A program made the position numbers and the translations under genes. Positions 10,130 to 21,743 of a stretch of 64,000 nucleotides of DNA are shown piece after piece (the stretch's first letter is position 1; every line of letters begins with the position of its first letter). Source of the stretch: Nectonema munidae (lineage: Eukaryota > Nematomorpha > Nectonematoida > Nectonematidae); contig JAUIRK010000509.1 in the NCBI GenBank assembly GCA_030549495.1, forward strand, positions 1,672,501 through 1,736,500, read 5' to 3'. The notes below the pieces were generated by a model, which saw nothing but the letters and a program-made list of their open reading frames with translations, searched no databases and was not told the DNA's origin.

Positions 10130-12551
10130 CAGGGTTGTCCAAACCGCGGCCCACGGGCCGCATGCGGCCCGCGACCCCCTTCAATGCGGCCCGCGGTCTT
10201 TCCTAGAAAACCTTTGAAAATTAGCATTATTTAGACATTTATTGAGTTACTTCGAAAAAAGTTGTTTCTTCCTAAACTTTATTTAAATTTGAATTGGAAT
10301 ATTATTTATTCTTTTATAATTTTAGTTTTACTTAATCCTCTATATCACATACTTTTTTTTTCTTTTCAGACTTAGTGCCACATTTTTACGATGGCTCAGA
10401 AAAGAAAAATCTCTGGTGAAAAGCGTCAGTTTAAGGATAGTTGGGAATTGAGATTCCTGGTGAAAGAACAAAGTGGTCGAGTTTTATGTTTAATTTGTTA
10501 TGACATAATATCTGTTGTGAAAGAGTACAATGTACAACGACATTACAGCACTCTTCATGTCACTGGTTATGATAAATACACTGGTGAGGCGCGGCGAGTC
10601 CTACTCAAAGATCTCAAATCACAAGAAAAGATTTTCCAATTAGTGAAGTCTTCGTCTTCTACAACCATTGCTTCTTATGATGTATCACTTTTGATGGCCA
10701 AATCAAAAAAGGCATTCTCTGACGGTGATCTCAACAAGCGATGTGCAATAGCTATGGGAAAGGCCATAGTATGGGCTTTAAAGATGCAGCTCGTGAGTTT
10801 GAAAAAATCCACTCTCGCATCAAACTGTTGCTAGACGTGTTGATGAGCTTAGCAATTTTGTTCAGGAGAAGGTCAAGAATCAAATTCAGCAATCTGCTTA
10901 TTTTTCTCTCGCTCTTGATGAACAACAGATATAAGGGATGTCAGTCAGTTCATTATTTTTGTTAGAAGTATTGATTCACAGTTTAATGTCAGTGAGGAGT
11001 TACTCGGCTTATTCCCACTTTTTACCACTACGAAAGGATCTGATGTTTATGAAGCGCTAAATTCTTTAGTGAGCGAATATGGGGGCTTTCAGAAATGCTC
11101 TTGCATTGTTACAGATGGTGCCAAATCAATGACTGGAGCTAAAAGGGGCTGAAAGCGTACTTGAGAGATGCTGGAGTCGACTGCCCAATGTTTCATTGCA
11201 TTATTCATCAAGAATCGTTATCTAGTCGCTGTATACGTTTATCTGATGTAATGCAGCATGTATTCAAAATTATTAATTTCATTAGAGGCGGTAATAAAGC
11301 GTTGAGACATCGTCTATTTGTTGATTTCTTGAGAGATTTAGATACAGAATTTTCTGACGTTTCACTCCATTCTACTGTTCGTTGGCTCAGTGCTGGGAAA
11401 TGTCTGCAGCAGTTCTTCAGTCTGCGTAATGAGATTCTAAACTTTTTAGAAGAACTGAGTGTAGACACTGATGGGTTTAAAAGTTTATTGAAAGACGTCA
11501 ACTTTCTGAAAGGTCTAGCATTCCTCACTGATATTACTCAGCATCTGAATAAGCTCAATTTAAGTTTACAGGGTAGGAATCAAACAATCTCTTCTCTGTA
11601 TGGTTTCGTAGATGGCTTCCGCAACAAATTATGCCTCTTCAAAAGTAATCTGCAAAGTATCATTCTACTTCACTTTCCAAGTTGTGATGTTATTTCTAGA
11701 GAAATAGAGGACAATAACTTCTGCTGCTTTGTTGAAACTCTTGATACCCTGATTGAAGACTTCAACAAGCGATTTAAAGATTTTCAGCACCTTGAGAAAA
11801 ACTTCAATGTATTCAATGCTCCGCTGACTATTAATATATCAGAAGCCGATGAAGATTTGCAGCTTGAATTGTGTGACTTGCAAAGAGCCGGTTTTTATTA
11901 AGCAAAGATACACTGCCAATCACTCAATTTTGGCCTCTTCTTTCTGAAGAGCATTATCCTAATTTACGCCGTTTGGATTGCACTTGCTGTCAATGTTTGA
12001 AAGTACCTACCTTTGTGAAGCAGCATTTTCCGCAATGAAGTCGATTAAATCCAAAGAGAGGAATGCACTTAATCAAACATCTCTCGAAGCCTGCCTTCGT
12101 TTAGCCTTAACCTCAGTTGACATTGACACAAAGGAGCTAATTTCCAAAATGCAGGCACACCCATCCCACTGAATTTTAATTAAACTGTATGTTGTTTTTA
12201 TTAAAAAATTTATTAATAAAAATGCTTCCTTAATATACTTCTTTAAATATTTTTTACGAATATATTTAAGGTTCGATTCTTAATCATACTTGTCAATTAT
12301 TTTTAAGGTTTCCTAGTCTACTGACGTTTCTCAAAATTTGCACTCTTTCTTATTCGTAATATTCACATCTTAGCTCTATTCCCCGGCAAAATTTTTTATG
12401 ATAAATATAAAGGTTCATTTACATGTACATGTTTTACTTTACATCTGGTATGGTAAGACAAGGCATATGTAGAAAAATGTCAACTGCGGCCCGCGATCTA
12501 CTTTCCTTTGCCGAATGCGGCCCGCGTCCCCATAAAGTTTGGACAACCCTG
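10130..12551 (+). mobile_element. Complete hAT transposon (GTF2IRD2/EPM2AIP1-like)
   Basis: The element starts CAGGGTTGTCCAAACCGCGG and ends with the inverse, ...GTTTGGACAACCCTG. Both ends carry further GCGGCCCGCG words. The flanks are a perfect 8-bp duplication, TTGTAGAG at 10122-10129 and 12552-12559, which is diagnostic of hAT insertion. Total length is 2422 bp. The GC-rich termini stand out sharply from the AT-rich host. The internal coding region is described separately. Confidence 0.95.
10391..12172 (+). pseudogene. hAT transposase, GTF2IRD2-like, decayed
   Basis: The first frame (10391-10834) begins MAQKRKISGEKRQFKDSWEL and holds a BED-like zinc finger, CLIC...HYSTLH. A second frame includes the segment around the first catalytic Asp. 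Further on, coding moves to the frame with CSCIVTDGAKSMTGAKRG, holding the second Asp. Then 11161-11901 gives the long insertion domain with STVRWLSAGKCLQQFFSLRNE, and 11978-12172 gives the C-terminal dimerisation region with STYLCEAAFSAMKSIKSKERN. At least five frame changes or stops separate these parts, so no full transposase is made. This domain order matches domesticated GTF2IRD2 and EPM2AIP1 proteins and their parent transposons. Confidence 0.88.
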
Positions 12552-13160
12552 TTGTAGAGTATCATGTTATTTCTACTTAACTATATGTTTTCCTTTTTAA
12601 GTGTTGAACGTTTGCTTTTGTCTTATCAAGGCGAGCTGAAATGGTCTAACTTTTAGAAAAGCAAACTAATTTTAATCAAGAATGCCCATGGTTATATTGC
12701 CCAAGCTTAATTCAAAAGTTTTCGTAGAAACGGTTGTGAACCATGTGGTATTTATAGACCTATCTAGGTCTTCAATAAGCATTTTAGTATAGCATCAGGT
12801 TAGGGTAAGTAATTACCTCAGAAAAGTTATGTAATTTGGATGTGTTTTCTTTTATTTATTTTTCTCAATAAAACATTTTTCCATTTTTTAGGAAGAAGAA
12901 ATGGAACAACTGAAAATTAATGAATGTTTTTTTTCATTCAATTTTTTATTGTTAATTGAGATCTTTACCCCCTTTCTACATATAATTTGGAGATGGTGCA
13001 GATCTATTTGAAAGGAGAAAGTTTGGTTATGCATGTTGCTATTTATAAGTCTTAATTCATTGTTGACGTTAAGCTTAATAGGGCGGGTGTTAAAGTTTAC
13101 ATTGAGCTTAAAAGAATAGACACTGGAGGAGTAGGAATTCATAAAAATTCGTTGTCCTTT
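12552..13160. other. AT-rich spacer
   Basis: No supported feature beyond the right copy of the hAT duplication at its start. Confidence 0.4.
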
Positions 13161-13162
13161 TT

Positions 13163-13215
13163 GGAAGACGCTTGAAAGTCCGCCCCTTCAATAATTTCAA
13201 GGATGTGCGCCCCTG
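13163..13215 (-). mobile_element. Terminal fragment of non-autonomous hAT family (CAGGGGCGCACATCC ends)
   Basis: The fragment ends GGATGTGCGCCCCTG, the same terminus as the elements at 48238-50050 and 29475-31518. Only the terminal ~50 bp are recognisable; the rest of this copy is missing or too diverged. Confidence 0.6.
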
Positions 13216-13396
13216 AATTAATCACATTTGTTTCATATAAACATCGCAGGGTGTCTACTAGACTCTTTTCCTTCAGACTACATTCACTCATATAAAACTT
13301 TCCAACCTTTTTTTTCAGTTATCTCTATCAATCATATATCCTTTTATCAATTGCTATAATATGCCTGATAGACTACTTCATTTTCAAAATGAAAAG

Positions 13397-13668
13397 CCTA
13401 TTCGCCCCCAACATTTTTGGATTTTTTTAACTAGTGTGTATATGCGATATGCAAATTTAATTAAAATATTTACGCTGGAAGTATAGTATTTAAATTTCAT
13501 CAATTTTGTAAAAAAATATAAAGTAGTCTTATAAATTTAGGTATGCGCTGAATAAACTATTTTAAAGGATTGTTTGAATATTTGGTCTCCCCTGGTATTT
13601 CCAGACCACTAATTTTGATAATTGCAAAAAAAATCCCCCGCCCCCCCCAATAATTTTGAGGATATGCG
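13397..13668 (-). mobile_element. Partial non-autonomous hAT copy; empty-site paralog of the 48 kb element
   Basis: On the minus strand this copy aligns to 48243-48476 and then straight on to 49076-49105 of the 48 kb element, including the words GTGGTCTGGAAATACCA and GGAGACCAAATAT. It lacks the 590-bp insert present in the 48 kb copy and holds only one copy of the 9-bp target. Its outer terminus has lost the CCCTG end. A long C tract near 13635-13650 corresponds to the G-rich tract of the family. Confidence 0.75.
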
Positions 13669-13769
13669 CATACAAATTTTGTAAATCTTTCATCAATACC
13701 TCTTTCAAAACTGAGAAAAAAATTTTGTTATGATTACGAATATAACTTGCGATTATCTCTGTCCTAAAA

Positions 13770-14640
13770 ACCACTAATTGATTAGTAATTACTACTGATA
13801 TATTTGTCAGACTTACAAGTTTTTATTTGTTAATACTGTTAGTTTAATTTGTAACTTATACAAACAAATCTGTTAAGTACAGAGATTTTACTTGTAATTA
13901 CTATTACTCCCATTTGTAACAGACACAACCAAATTTGTTTTATTCACAAATTATATTTGTAATTACTAATACTTCGACTTTAAGAGACGCAATAAAATTT
14001 GTTTAAATCACCAATTATATTTATATTTACTAATACCTTGAATTGTAACTGTTAATATTAGCTTTGTTAATTTTGTTAATATTACAAAAAACTCCGTTAT
14101 AATAAGATACTAATATTTTCTACTTTATATGGAATTTGTGGGTTCAAAAAATATACTAATGCCCCTACTCTATAATGAAAATTTATCACCCTATCTTTAA
14201 TCATAAAATCAATTCTTTAAAAATTAAAAACTATTGTAAAATTTAAATTTTTACGATATAATTTAAAAATTGAAAAAATATAAATATAAGCAAATAAGAA
14301 TTTTATTGTAAAAAGCAGTAATGATTATTTAAAAATCATTTTTCGTTTAACTCTCTTTCGAGTTTATAGGTAACATTGAGAATTTTCTTTATGTTTTGTT
14401 CTTTATCTTTCAAGCCAATTAAGATGTTTTGGATAAAGCATAGTGTTTTTTTGACACATTTGGGAAACTCAAGGTTAAAATAAAAGCACGTTAAAACAAG
14501 TACTTTAATTGCTAACAAATCAAACTTGAGATCTTAGGCTAGAATAAAAAATATTTAAAAACTTTACTCTGTAGTCAAAACTCATTTAACTTACATATTA
14601 GATTCACTTTGCTCCATTCTCAGAGTAATAATATTGTAAG
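13770..14640. other. AT-rich DNA with weak short repeats
   Basis: Between about 13790 and 14060 there are loose repeats of phrases such as TTTGTAATTACTA and ACAAATTTGTT, with no clean period. No gene is supported. Confidence 0.35.
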
Positions 14641-14899
14641 AAACAAGTAACGAACAGAAAGAGAGAAAATAAGAAGAGAGAAAGAAAATGACAAAGATGA
14701 ATATGCGTAAGAGCTATTAGTGACATACTCGTACTGCATCATTTACTTTTTTATCATACTCATCTGTTCTATGCGTTCATCAAGTGTGTCTGTCTACAAA
14801 CATAAGTTGTCAAGAGATTATTTACAAACTCTTAAAAATGAAATACAAATATGATTAGTAATTATAACTAGTTATTTTTTTCAGTGAATGATTCTGTTC

Positions 14900-16015
14900 A
14901 TCGATGAATAGCAGATATGTCTGATGATGTCAAGCAACAGGAAATTACAGAAATAAAAGATTCTGCTTTCGGAAATTTTGCAATTCAACTAATTCAACTT
15001 CCTCTATTTGTAAGATATATCAAGGATCAAGATTTTAAGGAAAATTTTTTGTTTTGTCAAACATTGAAATTAACAACAAATGTGAAGAAATTTTCAACCA
15101 AGTTTCATTTTTTTCGGAAAGAAGGATTAAGTTGGGGAAATGTATTTGCAATCACAACCGACGGAGCACCAGCAATGCTCGGCCATCGTTAAGGTTTTCG
15201 AGGAAGAGTGAACGAGGTGACTTTTGAAATAAAACATCCTCATTGCATGTTGCATCGATATGCGTTGGCATCAAAAACTCCTCCATTGCTTGACGATATT
15301 GTACACATGGTGAACTCAATCTAATCTAGCTATTTTTTCACTCTTGGGCCAGGAATTTGGAAGCACCGAAGAAAATGTACTCCTTCACACTGAAGTTCGC
15401 TGGTTGTCGAGGGGAAATGTATTAGCAAGGGTCGAATCACTGAAAAAAGAACTTACTGAATTCTTCATGCGAGATAACAAGTTGAAGTAAATGGAATTTG
15501 CAAGAAAACTATCAGACAACCAATGGCTTCAAAAGCTTGCCTAAGGTAGGTTTATAACTGTGATTGATTTCATGGACAAACTGAGATCGTTTATAATTAA
15601 GCTTAAACTTTAGAAAGGATTCAAAATAGAAATTTTACTATCTTTGAACATCTTAGCCAAATGTTTGATAAAAGAGAATATAAAGAAAAACTAGAAATTC
15701 TGAAGCTTGTTAAATCCCATTTAGCTGCTTTACAGATTGAGCTTCATGCTTATTTTCCAGAACGAAATGAGATTGAATCGAAATTGATTAGAAATCCTTT
15801 TAGCATGGATGTTAATCTTCTCTCAGAAAGATATGCAAGAAGAATTTTTAAAGTTGGTAAACGACTCTACTGCAAAAGATGCGTTTGAAACACATTCTCT
15901 CAAAACATTCTGATCTAAGATGTAAAATATCTACCCCTTTATATCTAAAGTAGTTTTGAAATCATTGCTAATGTTTCCAAGTACTTGTGTGAGCAAGGTT
16001 TTTCTACGCTTTTAA
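14900..16015 (+). pseudogene. ZBED5-like hAT transposase remnant
   Basis: A start-like MSDDVKQQEITEIK segment (14917) is followed by an internally deleted catalytic region. Then come FAITTDGAPAMLGH (second catalytic Asp), GRVNEVTFEIKHPHCMLHRYALASK, and in other frames LLHTEVRWLSRGNVLARVESL, which is the signature block of ZBED5/SCAND3-type hATs. The frame at 15661-15888 resembles the ZBED5 C-terminal domain, and near 15955-16015 a decayed dimerisation motif (LLMFPSTCLCEQGFSTL) remains. Many stops interrupt it. Terminal repeats were not found. Confidence 0.82.
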
Positions 16016-16329
16016 CGTAAAACTTATATTAGTCTTATAGCCCCCCCCCCTCACTAAAAAATTAATTGTAGAAAATTGGCTGAATCATATCCCTTCAAAT
16101 TTTGTGACTTTTTCTAAAATTGCTAGCTGCATCTTTTGAAACCATTTTTATGGTAGTTGAATGACCCCTTCATGTCCAAAACTGTCAATCAAAATCAAAA
16201 ATTAAAATTTTTTAGCAAAATTTTGACATTATCTGTACTTAACCTTATAACTTAGGATCTATATTATATAATACCTTGAAAATTTATAATTATATACAGT
16301 TTGAAACGCATAACACTTTATATAATCAT

Positions 16330-17190
16330 AGCTACTTTTTAGAAAATGTCAATCAAAATTTTGATTGATCAAAATATATCTAATAAAATATACCTTCAAA
16401 TTTTACATAAAATATATGTTTTTATACTAAATCGGTCTAAAAATTGTCTCCAAAAACATTCATTCAAATTTTACAATTGAATATATGTTTTTATACCAAA
16501 TCAACCATGCTATTTCATTTATGGACTCAATTTTTGCAGTTTGAATTTAAAAATGACTATACGTATCAATTAAATTTGCGTTTAGTTCTAAAATTTGTTT
16601 CCAAAAATATTGATTCAAATTTTACATGAAATATATGTTTTTATAGCAAATAGATCATGATGATTTCATTTCTGAACACAGTTTTCACATTTAGAGGTTT
16701 TACTGCTAGTGTCAATCAAATTTGCGGTTTATGTCTGAAAACTATATCCCAAAATATTCTCTCTAAATTTTTTCGAAATCTATGTTTTTATACCAATTCG
16801 ACCATGATAATTTTTATTTCTGAAATCATTTTTTGCATTTAGAGGTTTTAAATGTCTTAAAGTGTCAATCAAATTTTCGATTTACGTCTAATGTCTACAG
16901 AAATATTTTTGAAATTTAAATAAAATATCTGTATTTATGCCAAATGGAAGATGCTGATTTTGGACTCAGGTTTGGCATTTATAGTTTTAAAATATCTGAA
17001 AGCTTGAATCAGATTTGCGGTTTACTTCTATATACTGTCTTCAAAAATATTTTCGAAAAAATAAAATATCTGTTTTATACCAAATCGATTATGCTTATTT
17101 TATTTCTGTACTGGATTTTGGATAATACTGTTAAAAAATATCTCGAAGTGGCAATTGAATTAGTAATGTATGCCTGAAAAACAGTTCTGT
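16330..17190. repeat. Tandem repeat family A, array 2 (~145-150 bp units)
   Basis: Units recur with the landmarks TCAATCAAATTTGCGGTTTA, TTCAAATTTTACATGAAATA and TTTTTATACCAAATCGACCA. Starts of the first landmark near 16565, 16712, 16863 and 17004 give spacings of about 141-151 bp. Short open frames in this interval are by-products of the repeat. Confidence 0.8.
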
Positions 17191-18240
17191 AAAAAATTTT
17201 CAAAAAATGGCTGCATATTAGGTATATAGTAAAAATTTACTTTTTTTTTTGTATATTTTGGTTTATAATACTTTCTACAATCATCTTGAGTATGAAATAT
17301 TTATTAAAAAACATAAAACGTATTATAAAATCTTTTGAAAATTTGTATTAGAGAACGAAGCTACTTGAAAAATAATTGAAAAGAGAACATGTGATCAAAA
17401 GAAATAATTAAAAAAAATATGTATCTTGACTAAATGGAATATCTACCATGTCCTAATGAACTAGGAAGTCGTTTAATTATATAATATTAGAGCTTCAAAA
17501 AAGATTTTGACTGTGAAAAAGAAGTTCCTCTTTTACAAATGAAAAATATTTAAATCTATAGCTTATCATCTAGGATTACAGTTATCATTTAGCTAAGATG
17601 GGTAGGAAATCTGAAAATTTAGAATAGGTCAGATTTATCAAAAATGGCACAGATGCCAATATGTGAGAATTTAGTCACTATCAAGATATTTTTAATTTAA
17701 ATTGAATTTGTCCATCTTTTTCCTTTTGCGTCAAAGAGATAATTTTTTAGATGAAGAACGTGGACAACTTTTTGTAATTGAACAATGAACATCACGAATG
17801 ATTCATCAGAAAAAATCCTTTAAAATAAGATTGGTTGATAAATATTCAGGCCTGATAATAAAATACACGATACAGATAAAAAAGTCTAAGATCATCAAGA
17901 AGATTCTTTAATCAGAATGCTTTGAGAGAGGAAAAAGTAATTTTATCCTTATAAAAAAATTTTCGAACACACATTGAAGAATATAAATTTCTAATGAAAA
18001 AAGAGCTACCAAGAAAGGATCATCATAGAATGAATAGCAAAATTACATACTGTAAAGTATAATATGACGTAGAGACTACGAGCCGATAACAAATTTGTAG
18101 CCAAAAAGATGGAGGTCCTATCGAGTTACATAAGTTACTGTAGAATGAAATATTTTGAGTGAATTAAACACCTAAAGTTGGTTTATTAAATAAATTAAGA
18201 AAATAATTACCAGAGAAATACTGCAAGTAGAAGTTATTTT
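17190..18240. other. AT-rich DNA between satellite arrays
   Basis: I see no gene or element here that I can support. Confidence 0.4.
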
Positions 18241-19580
18241 TATGTTTATATTTTTGACATTGATTTGCAGGTTTAATTGATTTTTTGACAGGTTTTATTG
18301 ATTTCATAAAAAATGAATATCACCACTGAATTCAGCATATTTGAAAATGGGTATACATGTGTAAAAAACTTTATATACTTATTTAGATAAAAAGTTTCTT
18401 TTTGAAATGAGCTGTCACATTTAGATCAATTTTTTGACAGGTTTGATTGATTTTCATAAAAAATGAACATCACCATTAAATTTTGCATACTTGAAATGTA
18501 TAAAAAACTTTAAAAGAATAAAAATTTTAATTTTGATATGGGCTGTCATATTTAAATTATTTTCTCAGGTTTGACTAATATTTATAAAAAAAAAAGGAAT
18601 ATAACCAGTAAACACAGCCTACTTGAAAATGGGTATATGTGTGTAAAATGCCATACACGGTAAACTTCATAACCTCCCTATACTTTCTATTAAACGTAAT
18701 TCTCTAATTCAAAAAACCGTGCCTGATCCTTTCTTTTTAGGATAAATCAATTTTTTGACAGTTTTGGTTGATTTTTATAAAAAAAATGAATATCACCACT
18801 GAATTACGCATGCTTAAAAATGGGTATATATGTGTAAAAAAAAGTATATTATTACTTAGATAAAAAGTTTCTTTTTAAGATTAGCTGTCATATATAAATC
18901 AATGCTTTGATAACTTTAATTGATTTTTATAAAAAAAAAATGGATATCACTGCTGAATTCAGCATGCTTGAAAATGGGTGTATATGTGTAAAAAAACATT
19001 ATATAATTATTTAGATAAAAAGTTTCTTTTTTGAGATGAGCTGTCATATGTAAATCACTTTTTTGACAGGTTTGAATGATTTTCATAAAAAAATGAATAT
19101 CACCACTGAATTCAGCATATTTGAAAATGGGTATACATGTGTAAAATACTTTATATACTTATTTAGATAAAAAGTTTTTTTTTGAGATGAGCTATTACAT
19201 TTAGATCACTTTTTTGACAGGTTTGAATGATTTTCATAAAAAATGAATATCACCACTGAATTCAGCATATTTGAAAATGGGTATACATGTGTAAAAACTT
19301 TATATACTTATTTAGATAAAAAGTTCCTTTTTGAGATGAGCTGTCACATTTAGATCAATTTTTGGACAGGTTTGATTGATTTTCATAAAAAAATGAATAT
19401 CACCACTGAATTCAGCATATTTGAAAATGGGTATACATGTGTAAAAAACTTTATATACTTATTTAGATAAAAAGTTCCTTTTTGAGATGAGCTGTCACAT
19501 TTAGATCAATTTTTGGACAGGTTTGATTGATTTTCATAAAAAATGAATATCACCACTGAATTCAGCATAGTTGAAATATA
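18240..19580. repeat. Tandem repeat family B, array 1 (150-bp units)
   Basis: About nine units are visible. The landmark ATATCACCACTGAATTCAGC recurs near 18313, 18788 (diverged), 18944 (diverged), 19096, 19246, 19396 and 19546. The last four are spaced almost exactly 150 bp and are nearly identical, so the right side of the array is younger or homogenised. Units also contain AAATGGGTATACATGTGTAA and GAGATGAGCTGTCACATTTA. A monomer close to nucleosomal length is common in satellites and in tandem repeats carried by some transposons. Confidence 0.9.
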
Positions 19581-19959
19581 TATTTAACATTAAAATTATT
19601 TATTGAGAAAAATAGGGGGAGGGGGGCACTTTACGCCCCCAGCACTTGAGCGGACAAATTTTGCCCAGCACTAATTTAGATCAAGGTTAAATGTGGAGCA
19701 TGACTTACGACCTTGTTTTTCCTAAATGTACCAAGGATAGAACATATTATTTCCATACATCCTTCCATTTACATTTTTTACACTGATTGATGTTTGAAAA
19801 ATCAAAAAATACTATTTTTCCTTTGTGTTTTCAAGTTATAATTTTTTATTTTTTATTAGTTTTTGAATAAAGCCATGAGTTAAAGTAGTTTGATTGTTTT
19901 ACATTCGAAAATATTTCACTGAATGATTTACACTAAAAATCATTATATTTTCGATATCA

Positions 19960-20030
19960 GAATGGTGGGGGTTCGTGTGAAAAAATTTTAAGCCAAGGGT
20001 ACCTTAGGTCAAAAAGTTTGAGAACCCCTG
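19960..20030 (-). mobile_element. hAT terminal fragment
   Basis: On the minus strand the sequence begins CAGGGGTTCTCAAACTTTTT, a classic hAT terminus. The partner end could not be identified, so only this end is reported. Confidence 0.6.
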
Positions 20031-20079
20031 TTCTAGAGTGACCAGAAATGTAGAAACTTTTTATTTTTCCTTGCATAAA

Positions 20080-20510
20080 TTAATGTCTGCTATAAGATGT
20101 AATCAAAAATAACTTCTGTGAAAAATAAACTCCATATTTCAAAACAAGAGTATTCAGACAAATGTGAAAACACTCTTTTAAAGTGATGCATCTCTTGAGA
20201 AGAAACATTTGATAGTTTAGTATTCTTTTTCCAAAGGCGACACACGTTCAGTAATTTCTTCATAATCGTGTTCTTCATTAGCTAAATCTTGATTGAATTC
20301 CACCTCTATTTCTCCTGCTGGCTCTAATAGTCTTTCAGGTATCACTAAAAACTTCCTCGTCACTTGAAATATCTTTATCACCCCTGCCTGGAGGAATAAG
20401 TATAACTTCTTTACAACGATCTCTTTCTTCAATATAAATCAAAGTTTCATCGAATGTGACTAATTTGTAAGGTTTTCCTTCCGATTCATCAAAAATATGA
20501 AAAACAGGAT
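20080..20510 (-). pseudogene. piggyBac-like transposase N-terminal fragment
   Basis: Minus-strand frames give LVTFDETLIYIEERDRCKEV and IPPGRGDKDISSDEEVF, then EPAGEIEVEFNQDLANEEHD and EITERVSPLEKEYCRRLWKK. The acidic, low-complexity stretch followed by a basic/tryptophan segment resembles the N terminus of PGBD2/3-like piggyBac transposases. No catalytic DDD core follows. Assignment rests on composition and layout, so it is moderate at best. Confidence 0.5.
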
Positions 20511-21735
20511 GATGCCAATATAAAACACAGAAGAAAAGTTGTAAAAGAGAATCAAATGACTTGGATCAAAACTATAAGGATGTCGAACTATACTAAATGA
20601 CTTAATTTTAAGAAATTTTGATGATTCACTCACACATGTCTTATTGCTTCAAGATTTATGACAACTAATATAAGAAAACTTATGTTATGGGAACATGCAT
20701 GTTGATATTTTCCTTGTTCTTTTTATATGAATATATTTTTTTCTCTCTTCCTAACATTACCAAATGGGAACATTAGAGTTTTGAAAGTTATCATAACTAA
20801 TGCACATTATTCTCTCTTCAGAATATAAGCTTTTTATTTTATTCAACTTTTAGTTTGTATAATTTTAATCTTGTAACATCTTAAATATTTTTTTGTTTTG
20901 AATATAGAAGTAATATTTTGTTTAATTTTAATTTCGGATTTTTCCTGAAAATTAAGTATTCAATGTACACCCATAATATATAAAATTATTTTTGAAATAC
21001 TCGTATTTTCAAAATAAAATAGATTAGAGTATATTTTCTTGCTTTTGAAAATTTGTTCGCATATTGGAACGCTAGGCGCTAAAGGGCTAAACAAGAACAA
21101 CGAATAAAATAAGGCAATAAGATCAAAATTTTGCAAGAATTCTCACAGACTGGTATCATTGCCTTTGTACTCAGATAACTCCAAAAAGGCCATGACAGAA
21201 CAAATGTTTCTATACGACTATAGTAGATCTGGCAAAGAATTTGGCCCTGTAGGCGTTTAGGATGTCTAACAAATTTCTCAACATGGTAAGAGCTGCACAA
21301 AGATCAACGTGGTCAAGCCAGAAGTGAAAAACCATTTCTCAAGGGTCCTTTAGGATCACTAATGGTGTAAACGAGGTTTACGCCAAATCTCTTCAGCCAT
21401 TTCTTGGTTTGAAGTCACCGATCTCGGCCACTAAAATGGCATTTACATAGGATAACGGACGGGTGACAGCCTTGTCAACTTGCTACGCCTTCAGTTCCTC
21501 TCAAACACTCAAAATGAGCTCATTCGCGACTTACTTTTTGCTTTACGAGGAATCAAACTTCATTTTTCTCAAAATCACTCCGAAAAATATAAGTTCTCTA
21601 TCAACCTGCCCTTTTTGAAACGTATAACATACCCCTTATTATAATCGGAGAAACAAAATTAAAGCACCACAGCAGTTTATATAACTTTGAACATTATCTC
21701 TTCTGATGGAAAAATTGGCAATGTGGGTTACAAAA
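20510..21735. other. Unassigned spacer
   Basis: AT-rich to 21060, then a patch of more balanced composition (about 21060-21560) with open but unrecognised frames on both strands. It may be a decayed transposase, but I cannot name one. Confidence 0.35.
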
Positions 21736-21743
21736 GTTATTAC

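Noticed and set aside
12888-13142. 84-residue minus-strand frame
   Set aside because: Composition is typical of random AT-rich sequence, with no start context or domain.
16444-17177. Three short plus-strand frames
   Set aside because: They fall on successive units of a tandem repeat and look alike only because the DNA repeats.
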